Assembly: GCA_963853835.1 (NCBI GenBank)
Contig: OY970825.1
Coordinates: 27,404,835-27,468,834 of the forward strand
Reading direction: 5' to 3'
DNA: 64,000 nucleotides
Source of the DNA: Calendula officinalis
Lineage: Eukaryota > Streptophyta > Magnoliopsida > Asterales > Asteraceae
Part shown: positions 37,524 to 47,209 of the stretch, piece after piece
Numbering within the stretch: the first letter of the stretch is position 1
Layout of the letters: every line of letters starts with the position of its first letter
Translations under genes and position numbers: made by a program
Notes under the pieces: model-generated
What the model was told of the DNA's origin: nothing
What the model saw: only the letters and a program-made list of their open reading frames with translations
Database searches by the model: none

Positions 37524-39349
37524 CACCATCTGTGCAGGGCATTCAGGCATCTCAGGCTGCATCAGACCAAGTGACTCTGCAAGCAATCATGCAGCACATT
37601 CTGGCCATCCAACAAACTCAAAATGTAATACTAGCCAGAATGGACAAGATGAGTGGTGATATTGACTTAATAAAACAGTCAGTATCACTCCTTCAACAAC
37701 CACAGCAGCCTCCACAAACTCCACCAGGTTCACATGGTGACCACAATGAAGAAGGAGAAGGAGAAGGAGGTGCTGGTGATACTGATGCTGCAACTGAGCC
37801 CATGCCCTCCCCTACTCTAGAACAACCTGAGGGGGACATGGGTGGTGATACTGATCATCTTCCCTCCTCATCAAATGATAACAAAAAGGGGGAGAAGAGA
37901 CAAAGAGATACTGAGGTTGATCAAACTGAGCCATCTGCTCAGGGGGAGAAAAGAAGAAGATTGAATGAAGATCAACCTCCACAACAAGAACAACAACATC
38001 AGCAAAGCCCTCATACTGAGCCAATTCGGATTCAGTATGAGAGAAGAAGACAAAGAACTAGGTCAGCATTACAAGTTCAAGACCCACTTGAGCCATCTGC
38101 TCAGGGGGGGACTCATACTGACCAACCACAGCAAACTTATTCTGAGCCACCTGCTCTTGAAGAGAATAATTTACAAATTGTGGTCTATAGGCCTTTCATC
38201 TGGCCTATTGCTGATGATGAAGATGAAGAACCAGATTTAGTAAACTATGCACTAAATCTGGTAGAACAAGAAAGTTCTTCATCATCATCCTCGGATGATG
38301 AAGAACCAGAAAATCTGGTAATTAGAAGAAGGAGTTCCTTATCAAGAAGACCTATCAATGCTGTTCTCACTTCTTCTGAATCAAGTGAGGAATCTGCTCC
38401 TCTGGTAACAAGACAAAGAAGACCTGTTCTTACAAGGGACAGTGATACCGAGCAGGCTCCAAGACTGACTCCTCAACAACTCTGGGCAGAACAAGAAAGA
38501 TTTTTATATGAGCAAGAGTTGGGAGTCAAAACTGAACCAGAATCTGACCCAGATACTGATACTCCTGGTCCTTCACATAGAATCTCAAGAAAGGGTCCAG
38601 ACCATATTCAACATTATTGGAATATGGTTGCTGCTAGGACTCAGTATAAGGAACAAAGAAAGGAGTTCTTGAGGACCAAAACATTTCAAAATGTAAGGGG
38701 GATACATTGGTTAAATCTGGATGTCAATAAAGTAAAAGTGAAGCTCAAAGAAGGAAGAATTACTATCACTTGTACTGGCTTAACCAGTCCCCCCATGAAG
38801 ATATTTATTCATGATATTCAAAGAATTGGTCTTCAAGACTGGGTGAAGATCACAAGACTGATCAAAGAGCTTCCAAAGAAATCAACTTATGATCAAATAG
38901 TCTTGGATGAGATCTGTGCAGTAGCTGCAGTATGTTATGAGAAGGATTTACTTCATGAAATAGAGTACAGAACCCTCAGTGTTATGACTGAGGCTTACTC
39001 AAACAACAGACCAGAATGCCTTCATACATACAAGTATCTTAGAAAGTATCCTCTTCCTCCTAACCTTGTCTTTCAGGATCAAAAGAGTGTCATATATCCA
39101 ACTTCTGGATATATGTATACTGACTCAGAGGATAGAGAATGCTTCATTTCTGAAGAAGATCTTCCAAGAGCTCAAATCAGTCACCTTGTTGGACTGAAAT
39201 GGATGATCACCAAGAAAGAAGACTCTTGGTTCAGAAAGAAGATTGTTGCAGTACTGAATAGCAGAAGGGATGAACTCAAAAGCAGAGAAGAGTTTGTCCA
39301 CATCAAACAAGAAGTCTTCTATGAGAATGAAGCCATCAACAGCAAATGA
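37524..39349 (+). CDS. C aORF, exon 2
   Basis: About 607 codons to the TGA at 39347. The first part is helical and Gln-rich, then comes a low-complexity hinge with basic clusters (KKGEKRQRD, GEKRRRLNED) that look like nuclear localisation signals, alternating with Ser/Asp/Glu-rich tracts. The last ~230 residues (from about 38660) form a globular-looking domain, KVKVKLKEGRITITC then DIQRIGLQDWVKITRLIKEL. Its counterpart in A includes EPRDIECLYNKVRLL. Many ATACTGAG-type motifs sit in the coding sequence. There is no match to a known enzyme. Nuclear targeting is inference. Confidence 0.65.
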
Positions 39350-39432
39350 AGAAGAAGATATTGTTACCTATGCTGTTGTAATTTTTGTTTATCTCTTTGT
39401 AATTGTTTTGTTATCATTAGATAGGGGGAGAT
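39350..39432 (+). other. C 3' leader to LTR with polypurine tract
   Basis: A short non-coding stretch ending ATAGGGGGAGAT (39421-39432), the PPT next to the 3' LTR. Confidence 0.85.
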
Positions 39433-39940
39433 TGTTAAGGCAAAAAGCCTTGCCCCTTTAGATCTTAAGATAACAAAACAACCTAGACTAGCTTTGATTT
39501 ATATGTAGAATAATATAGCTAAGTTTAGGTCTGATACTGAGTGATCAGTATTGGAACTCAGTATCAGTACTCAGTATCAGATAGTGATACTGAGTACAAG
39601 GACTGAGTAGAAGGACTGAGTGATACTCAGTATAGTAACGGACTAAGATCAAATCCCTTGATCTTAGTCATTTTCCTTACTTAGTCCTTCGGTTACTCCT
39701 TTGCTCATTATGTAAGATCTCTATAACATTATAAATAGAGATCATCTTGCAAAGGAGTACTCACCAATTTACTTTACACTTTCACATACTTGTAATTGAT
39801 AAGTGGTATTGCTTTTCCGCAGCATACCACACTTAGTGGATTTGTACACCGACTCTAATACTGTGTTTTACACTTTAATTGTCTTTTGTATAAATCAACC
39901 TACTCATTAACTAACAAACCAGGGGTGTTGTGACCTAACA
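39433..39940 (+). repeat. 3' LTR of element C
   Basis: 508 bp. It differs from 21046-21552 at TTCGG versus TGCGG and by one extra G near the end. Confidence 0.95.
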
Positions 39941-39945
39941 TCAAC

Positions 39946-42682
39946 CACACCAACCACCACCTCATCAACCACGTCCTAGACGTCGACAAGCTGAACAACA
40001 ACAACCACTGGCTCACCGACGTGCTAAACGACCTCGCATCTCATCCAGCGATGCCTCAGGAAGTGGGTCGGTTGCCACTACATCTTCCCAACAACTTCCA
40101 CCTCCACCAACTCAACCCATCATACGACAACCCAGACAATCAGCTGTACCTTCCTCTACTTCCTCCTCAGAAGATTCAGCTGCAACTATCTCTGATCGAC
40201 CAGATTCACCACCATCACCACACGGTCCACCTTCACCACCACCACAAGGTCCACCTTCACCACAAGGTCCACCGTCACCACCACCACAAGGATCCCCAAA
40301 CCCCTTTGATGATCCTTTCTTCACGACTCCTTCTCCACCACACACCCAACAACCAATCACCTCAACCATCCCAACTACCGCAACCACCCAACCACCAATC
40401 ACAACCACCATTCTGACGTCAACAACCTATGTTCCTCCAATCTCATCCACCATCCCAACTACCACAACAACAATACCACCACTCACGTCCATGATCCAAA
40501 CTTCCACAACCACCGCTCCACCAACCACAACCACCGTTACACCTACCACAACCACTGATCCACCAACCACAACCACCGTTCCACCTATCACAACCACCGT
40601 TCCACCTATCACAACCACCGTTCCACCTATCACAATCACAATTCCACCAGTTACAACTACAACACCACCAATAGACACCTCACTTCCACCATTCTCCATC
40701 ACAACTGGTACAGCCTCGAGGGTCGTTACAACTCCACCTACAACAGTTGTTGTGACCCTCCCTCAACAGACTACACTATCAGAGGCTACCACTACCACCA
40801 CAACTGCAATGTCAAATCCTGAACTGCAGCTCATCCCTCATCTAACCTCAACAATCCAAACACTTAGTACGAGGTTGGAAAACCTTGAGGGTAGACTGGC
40901 GACTGTTGCTCCTCTTCCACCGGCTTCTGATCCATTTAACCGAGAAATGCTCCTGGAAGCATCCCGTTCATTCACAATAGAACAAATTAAAGCGATGTTC
41001 AACTATCGTTTGGAAGAACTGGTCGAGCCATGCAATCCAGGATCCCTCATATACAGAAGGCCGGGTGACCCTGAGGATGATCCTCAGGGAGGGGGACAAC
41101 GAAGAATACTGGAACACGGTGGATCCAGTTCTCAACATCAAGGAGGTGCGAGTCACTCACAACAACACCCCAGCTCCTCTCGTCAAACACAGGGAGGAGG
41201 CCCACAAGACTACGATTATATCCATGACTGGGTGGTTGTTGAGTTTGATTATAATCAGGTGTTGCACGTTGAACCACTCAACCAGTGGTGTGTAGATGAA
41301 AATGAAGACATCTTGCCACAAAACAACCGTATGCCAAGTGAGATGACTACAGAAGAAAAACTCGAATCTATGAGTCATCTCCAATCTATCAATTTTGAGG
41401 TTGAGAATCATCGCAAAGACAACGTTCAACAGGTTCTACGAAAAGAGGCGGACATAGTTATTGATATACAAAGTGACCCGGAAGAAGATAATCTTGTGAA
41501 AGAGGCTTTTACAGAACCCCCTCCAACTGCCAACTCTCCTCCAAACAACGACTCTGACAGCGACAAACCAACGGAGGATGAACCATTTGATGCAAAAAGA
41601 TACCCTTTCACCCGAGAAAACTATCACAGATACTTCCGAAACTACGATCAACTGGTCTTATCCTATAGCGAGAAGCGAGCGGCGGATAGAGCTAACAAAC
41701 GCCGTCTAAAGATCTCCAAAAAATGCCTATTCCAACAAGTTAAAATGCCATTTGTTGAAGACCGCTTCTCAGCTATTTTCCAGGAGACAGAGCTGCCTAT
41801 AATTTATCAAGATTTGTACAAAGAAGTGATTCTGCCATTCAGAGAAAAAAAATGTATTACCTCACAATGCATTACCTTAGGGGCAAAACAGATCGATACA
41901 ACAAGTCTCCAATAACACAGCTCCTGGAGATAACGAACGACCATTTCTCAGGCTACTATTGGTACACCAACTTCCATATTCGCAGAGCAGACAATCAGCT
42001 GTACACGATTACTGAAGGAGACTTCTATATTCTCGAACCTCGAGATATTGAATGTCTTTACAACAAAGTACGCTTACTTCCAGACACCCCTCACCCAATT
42101 CAAAATCATGCGAGAAATTTCGCTCAGGCTGCTCTGAAGCGCTTCATGCTCGTTAAAACTCTAGGTGCTCGAATGGAAGATGTCCAGATGGATGTTGAGA
42201 GTGGAACAGCAAAGGTTCACTTGGATGCACCTTATAGATCACTTCCCTCCGAAATTCAAACTCGGAGAACAGTTGTTCTAGGTGAACCCAACTTGGGAAT
42301 GACTTACACAAACTACTTCAACGAAAGAGTCTTCTTCCGTGTGTCAGACATTGCGAAGTACTGTGATGGCACATTAAACCCCCTGAAGAATAAACTGGAG
42401 AAAAAGGGGAGGCACATGAACAAAAATCCCAGCAACCCAGAAAACACCTCTATTCGTCGCCATATTGACACACTAATCACCGCCATTAAGGAAAGACTAA
42501 GCTGGCGAATAGTGATTAGACATTTTGAGGTTCATCTGGGTGTACGAGACATAAGAAAAACGCCTACCTACACAACTGAAGTTAGTAATCCGGCACTACA
42601 ATTCGGTCAATATCATGGGATCAGATGGCCGGACGAATCAGTTGATCGCCAAAAACCATACGCGCGACGTAGTACGCGTTAA
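39946..42682 (+). pseudogene. A aORF, C-terminal part
   Basis: It continues the reading frame of 20079-21045 beyond C. Parts in order: a basic NLS-like cluster (RRAKRPRI, about 40015), a Ser/Pro-rich hinge, and a mucin-like Thr/Pro-rich stretch at 40380-40690 with 30-bp repeats (TTTVPPI units). A helical segment and acidic tracts follow. The frame ends at 41913-41915 because of a shift at an A8 run (41844-41851); the next frame, to 42682, encodes the C-terminal domain (EPRDIECLYNKVRLLPD). That domain resembles the end of C's aORF. Total aORF length would be about 1,220 codons. The single shift in a homopolymer could be a sequencing error. Confidence 0.65.
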
Positions 42683-45045
42683 CTTTCAAATGCTGGGAGG
42701 TACTTCACCTATTTCCAATAATGGCTTCTGATCATATCAGATTCAAAACCCGCTCTCAAAAGAAAGCAACAAGCTCAATCAAGCTTCACCGCAAAAACCC
42801 TCTTCCAACCCTCTGATGATGTTTAAGGTACGTCTTCAAATCTCAAAACTTTTTAATACTTTTGATTTGTCGAGGGGGAGAAATATTAATTCTAGGGGGA
42901 GAATTACTATTTCTAGGGGAGAAAATTTAGAAAATCAAAACAAAAAAACCCAACATGAATAAACGAACGAAAAATATTTTCATAAAGACAATACCTTCCC
43001 ATGGTTTGCCAGATCCGGCCTAACCTATCCCAGGGAAATATTTCAGCCAACTGGTAAATGTGAGGGTATACGTCTAGGGTATAGAACTAGGTGAGTGCAA
43101 GGTGATGTAAAAACATGATAAATCTAAGAAAACACACCTTTGAGTGCATCTGAACCACAAAATAAACCGGGAAATTACATAAAAAGGTGATCATTTATGC
43201 GTTGAATGTTTCACAAGACTTTACTCGCCCAATAAAGCAAATGCACACCACCACCAACCACTCAAATTCCTCCTAACAGGAATTTGTTTCATTTCATAAG
43301 GGGACGTAACACATAATCTACTGACTGCTCATTTGGAGTTTGTCGGTATTGAAAATATAACCTCCTGCCCCGGGTTAAGTCTCTTTGTATGCACAGTGTG
43401 TCTAGATCTCACCCCCAAGAATCTTTCCAATATAGGACACTTGCACTACAAAAATGGATCTCCGTGAATCCATCGGAACACTCGTAGTGGCATCACAATC
43501 TGATGTTTCACGAGGATCGAGTGGAAATCCTGCTATAGCTAAAATCACGCCAACTCTATACGCAGGTCACACATTTGAATCAACGGTTGTGCAAACGACT
43601 ACAGATTCATACCGTGTGCTAACGGATACTCTATGTGAGTCCAGTGTTACCTTAAAAGAACAAGTTGCTGTGCCTTAAACTTCAAAATCATTCAGGAAAC
43701 AACTTATACCGGAAACACATAAAATTCCGATGAAAAATCCATGTGAACTAAAATGCAACATCTTGAAAGCTGATTAAAATGCACATGAGCGTAATAGTCC
43801 ACTCTCAAATTACTCCTATGATCTGCTAAACCCAGCATGATCTTCCCCGGAGCCACCGACAATATAGGAACTAAAAAGTGAGGGTCCCTAGGTCTAGGTG
43901 AGCAGAATCAAGTATCATGGGATCTTGATTGGGGTGCGCTGAGGTAAAAATTGATAGGGGGTATGAAGTATGGGGTGTAAATCAGCTTATCACATGGTAA
44001 AAACAAAAACGAGGGTGTGGTTGAAAATGAAAAAGTGAGTTGAGTGAGGAGCGTGTGTGAAAGGGTTAAAGAAAATGAAAAAACCCTCCCTGAACCGAAC
44101 AAATGACCGGGTAACCTCATCTATATCGGATTGCATATGTTGCTTTCTGATTAAGACATCATAGACCCAGTGATGCAATGCACAACCCCCACTGACGACT
44201 CAAGTACAAAAAGTACTTGTTTCAAAAACACGGAGATAACCACATCCACTATCGACATCTCATTTGGAGATCGTTGATATTGAAAAAGAGGACCCACCTC
44301 CAGTCCTCGCCTTCATTTGTCCAATTATAGAGTCTATAACCGATTTAAATCTCTCTAGGACACAGGCACTCTACCAAGCATATCTTTGGGATATTGCCGG
44401 AACATTCATAGTGATACCAAAAATATTGGTATTCCACGATGATTGAATGGAAATCCTACCAGTGCTAACATCAATGCCAACACTGAACGTAGGTCACACA
44501 GTTTCTGTAACTGCTGTGCTAACAGACAATCTATGTGATCCTGGGTTACCCTGATAATTTCTTGTGCGTAGATCAGACGACCGTACTCCATTGTTATCAA
44601 CAACGGTCACTATGTCTGATAGAGGATCTGATTACTGTACTCCAATCTTATCAACAACAGTCAATACATCAGACAAGGGATTCTATGACCGTAATCCAAC
44701 ATTAACAACAACGGTCAGACAATCCAAATCATATCAATATTCCGCACTGCTTCGACTTCAACAAACATCAGGAACCAAGGATCAACAACAAATCGACAAA
44801 CACCACTACTTCAAGAAAGGACTTCCGCTGCTAACCGCTCTATCTATGGGTCTACATTCCGTCGATTTGCGTGAAGTCTTCTGGAATACTTTATATTGGT
44901 TGAGAAGCCAATTAAAAGTATATCTATCACCGATGATCAAAAGCTGATGCTGATTCTTCAACAAAACTGCACAAAGGTTTAACATTCAGCTCCAGCTTTA
45001 CAAACAAGGAAGACTTCAAAGATATGCAACCTAGACTATTGTTAC
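42683..45045 (+). other. A long non-coding 3' block
   Basis: No gene. It begins with a GAGGGGGAGAAAT tract and two similar purine tracts at 42875-42922. Collinear relatives of 42700-44100 occur in H on the other strand, so the block is conserved between elements. About 43320-43680 and 44250-44560 are diverged copies of each other (shared CTCATTTGGAG, TGGAAATCCT, GTAGGTCACAC, CTATGTGA). Three ~55-bp units with ACTCCA..TTATCAACAACGGTCA lie at 44578-44710. The 75-codon frame at 43454 is not credible as a gene (see rejected list). Confidence 0.75.
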
Positions 45046-45057
45046 AAAGGGGGAGAT
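45046..45057 (+). other. Polypurine tract of A
   Basis: AAAGGGGGAGAT immediately before the 3' LTR. Confidence 0.9.
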
Positions 45058-45366
45058 TGTTAGGTACTAAATAGTTGTAAAGAATAGTCTAGGGGGTAGA
45101 TGGTAACATTGTATAATAGTTTAGTTTAACATTAAGCTTAGTCTTAATTAATCAAGGAATTAAGCCAATGGTATATAAACCAAAGTGTAAGGCTTAATTC
45201 CATAACTTTTGCACATTAATCATTTCCATTTTCAGCAATTGTTCTCTCTCTCTCTCTCTCTCTCTCTTAATTCTCTCTCTAAAAGCCCTAATCATCTTCT
45301 TCACTTTTTCTATTTTCATCATCAAACACCAAAGTATGGATTGATTCAGTGTTTTTATGCTTTTCA
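45058..45366 (+). repeat. 3' LTR of element A
   Basis: 309 bp. It matches 293-622 apart from a shorter CT microsatellite, a 3-bp indel and one substitution. It is followed by the target duplication CATAG. Confidence 0.95.
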
Positions 45367-46515
45367 CATAGGAGTAAATTGAGAGTGAACTATAACGCTC
45401 ATGTGCAATATATCAGCATTTAGGATGTAACTTTATAAGAATAACATGGATTTTTTATCGGAAAATGTATGTGTTTCCGGCATAAGTTGTTGCCTTTATG
45501 ACTTATAAGTTTAGGCACAGCAACTTGAACAATTAAGGTAATACCGGACTCACATAGAGTATCCGTTATCACACCGTATGAATCGGTAGTCGTTTGCACA
45601 ACCATTGATTCAAATGTGTGACATGTGATTAGAGTTGGCGCGATTTTAGCTCTAGCAGGATTTCCACTCAATCCTCGTGAGGCACCAGATTGTGATGCCA
45701 CTATGAGTGTTCCGATGAATACACGGAGATTCATTTATAAGAGTGTATGTGTCCTAAATTGGAAATATTTGTCATTGAGAACTAGACACATTGTGCATTC
45801 AATTGAAGACGTAACCCGGGGCAGAAGGTTAAAAATTTCAATATCAACTTACTCCGAATGAGCAGTCGATAGATTATGTGCTACGTCCCCTGATGAATTG
45901 AAACAAATTCCTATTAAGAGGAATCTGAGTGGTTGGTGGTGGAGTGCAAATGCTTTACTGGGCCAGTTAAGTCTGGTGAAACATTCAACACATGAATGAA
46001 CACTTTTTAGTGAGGTTGCCCGGTTTATTGACGGTTTGGATGCACTCAAAAGTGTGTTTTCTTGATTTTATCATGTTTTCACATCACCTTGCACTCACCT
46101 AAATCTATACCCTAGACTTATACCCTCGCATTTACCAATTTTGGCTAAAAAGTATTTTCCGTGGAAGGTAAGGCCGGTTCTGGCAAACCATGGGAAGGTA
46201 TTGTCGTTTGATAAAAAAAATTGTTCGATTAAAAAATAAATTCAAACGGGTATAAAAGTATTGATATAAGAATGTTTCTCCCCCTGGAAATACTAATTCT
46301 CCCCCTACAATTAATATTTCTCCCCCTCGATAAAATAAAGGTAGTGAAAAATTTACAGTTTTAGAGAGGTGGGAAAGAGTTTTTGCATTTATGTGATTAA
46401 CCGATTATGAGCGGGTTTCAAGCTGATGTACTTGAAAGCCATTATTATGAAGCTCGGGTCATACACTGAAGTGTGTAAGAGCCATGGATTGTGGATCGAT
46501 TCCTAGTCGGATTTT
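45367..46515 (-). mobile_element. Interior fragment of host element H (right part)
   Basis: Read on the minus strand, it aligns along 42700-43800 of A: a start around ATGGCTT..AAACCCGCTC, three CGAGGGGGAGAAATATT-type purine tracts (46262-46335 as C-runs on the plus strand), and the region of the 75-codon frame. In H this block begins within about 100 bases of the PBS, where A has its gag leader. H therefore lacks gag and pol at this position and was probably non-autonomous. Confidence 0.85.
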
Positions 46516-46527
46516 GCTCTGATACCA
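46516..46527 (-). other. Primer binding site of H
   Basis: GCTCTGATACCA on the plus strand, two bases from the LTR start at 46530. It fixes H as minus-strand. Confidence 0.93.
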
Positions 46528-46529
46528 CT

Positions 46530-46814
46530 TGTAAGATCTATTCCATTGCAATCAATCCATATATTGTTTAATTTGAAGAAGATAAACTTGATCTTGTAAG
46601 TATTCTAGTGAGAGAGTAGAGAGAGAAAGAGAGGGAAGCTTTCAAATGAGTAATTGAGATTAATGACTAAAAGCTTACAATTAGTGAAAGGTAAATTCCC
46701 TTAAATACCTAGCACACTAATCATCATGATTAAGGCTAAAGACTAGACTAATACTATTGCAATATTACATATCTAGTCCCCTAACTATTGGATACAACTA
46801 AATTGACCCTAACA
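46530..46814 (-). repeat. 5' LTR of host element H
   Basis: Starts TGTAAGATC and ends CCCTAACA, about 285 bp. A GA-rich run at 46610-46636 is the strand-swapped counterpart of A's CT microsatellite. The partner LTR is outside the window, so the outer end is set by the TG..CA rule only. Confidence 0.8.
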
Positions 46815-47209
46815 ATATCACTTATTTCGATTAAGAAATAAAATATAATTATTATTTTTGTTATTTTTAATATTTTATTATTATTATTAAAGAGAAGCTA
46901 AAAAAAATATTATATTTTAAAATACTAGAAATGAACGGACCGGATTATGTTATTGATTGGATACGAGATCCAACAAAGAAAAATAGGGGTGGGTGTGGGT
47001 GAGTGGGATAGGTTTAGGCGTGGGTAGTATATAAGCTAGAGAATAGAATACAGCACTACCAAAGCTGTTTTTGCTGCGTGTATTTAGCCGCTGGTCTGTA
47101 CAACATTCCTACATATATACTCCGACGACGTCGTACTGCCGGCAGCAAATTCACCGATCTCCGCTCGCAATTCCGATCGATTCCTTAATTTGCAGCTTGC
47201 ATATATACC
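46815..47209 (+). promoter_or_regulatory. DMS3-like promoter and 5' UTR
   Basis: TATATAAG at 47028-47035 is a good TATA box, so transcription should begin near 47060. The 5' UTR runs to the ATG at 47210. Only about 215 bp separate the H LTR from the TATA box. Confidence 0.65.

Larger units (their letters stand above)
21046..39940 (+). mobile_element. Ty1/copia retrotransposon C (holds D)
   Basis: LTRs 21046-21552 and 39433-39940 (TGTTAAGG..CCTAACA) are flanked by the perfect duplication TCAAC (21041-21045 and 39941-39945). Without D it is about 11.5 kb. Order: PBS, gag, protease-integrase-RT-RNase H, a non-coding spacer with TATA box, aORF with one intron, PPT. The LTRs differ by one substitution and one 1-bp indel. 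Coding lesions: a gag frame change, a TGA in integrase, an Asn in RT motif A, an aORF frame change, and the insertion of D. The 8-mer CTCAGTAT/ATACTGAG recurs all along the element. Confidence 0.96.
293..45366 (+). mobile_element. Giant Ty1/copia retrotransposon A with nested B and C
   Basis: The LTRs at 293-622 and 45058-45366 start TGTTAGG and end TTTTCA, and are flanked by the perfect duplication CATAG. Internal order is PBS, 5' leader with palindrome array, gag, protease-integrase-RT-RNase H, internal purine tracts, an additional gene (aORF), a long non-coding 3' block, and a final purine tract. This gag-PR-IN-RT-RH order is that of Copia. Without B and C it would be about 16.0 kb, which is very large for a Copia; gag extension plus a gene after pol recalls the Sirevirus group. 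The LTRs differ by one substitution and two indels, one of them in the CT microsatellite, so insertion is recent. Gag and pol carry frameshifts. Confidence 0.95.

Noticed and set aside
40380..40690. Mucin-like Thr/Pro stretch as proof of an envelope glycoprotein
   Set aside because: No signal peptide or membrane segment in the aORF, and the homologous gene in C has acidic and basic hinge sequence instead.
40112..40702. Minus-strand Val/Gly-rich open frames
   Set aside because: Shadows of the Thr/Pro-rich part of A's aORF on the other strand.
43454..43678. 75-codon frame in A's 3' block, also partly open in H at 45420-45734
   Set aside because: Differences between the two copies are nearly all amino-acid changing with almost no silent changes, and the H frame runs on past the A stop. 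The nucleotide block is conserved, not a protein.
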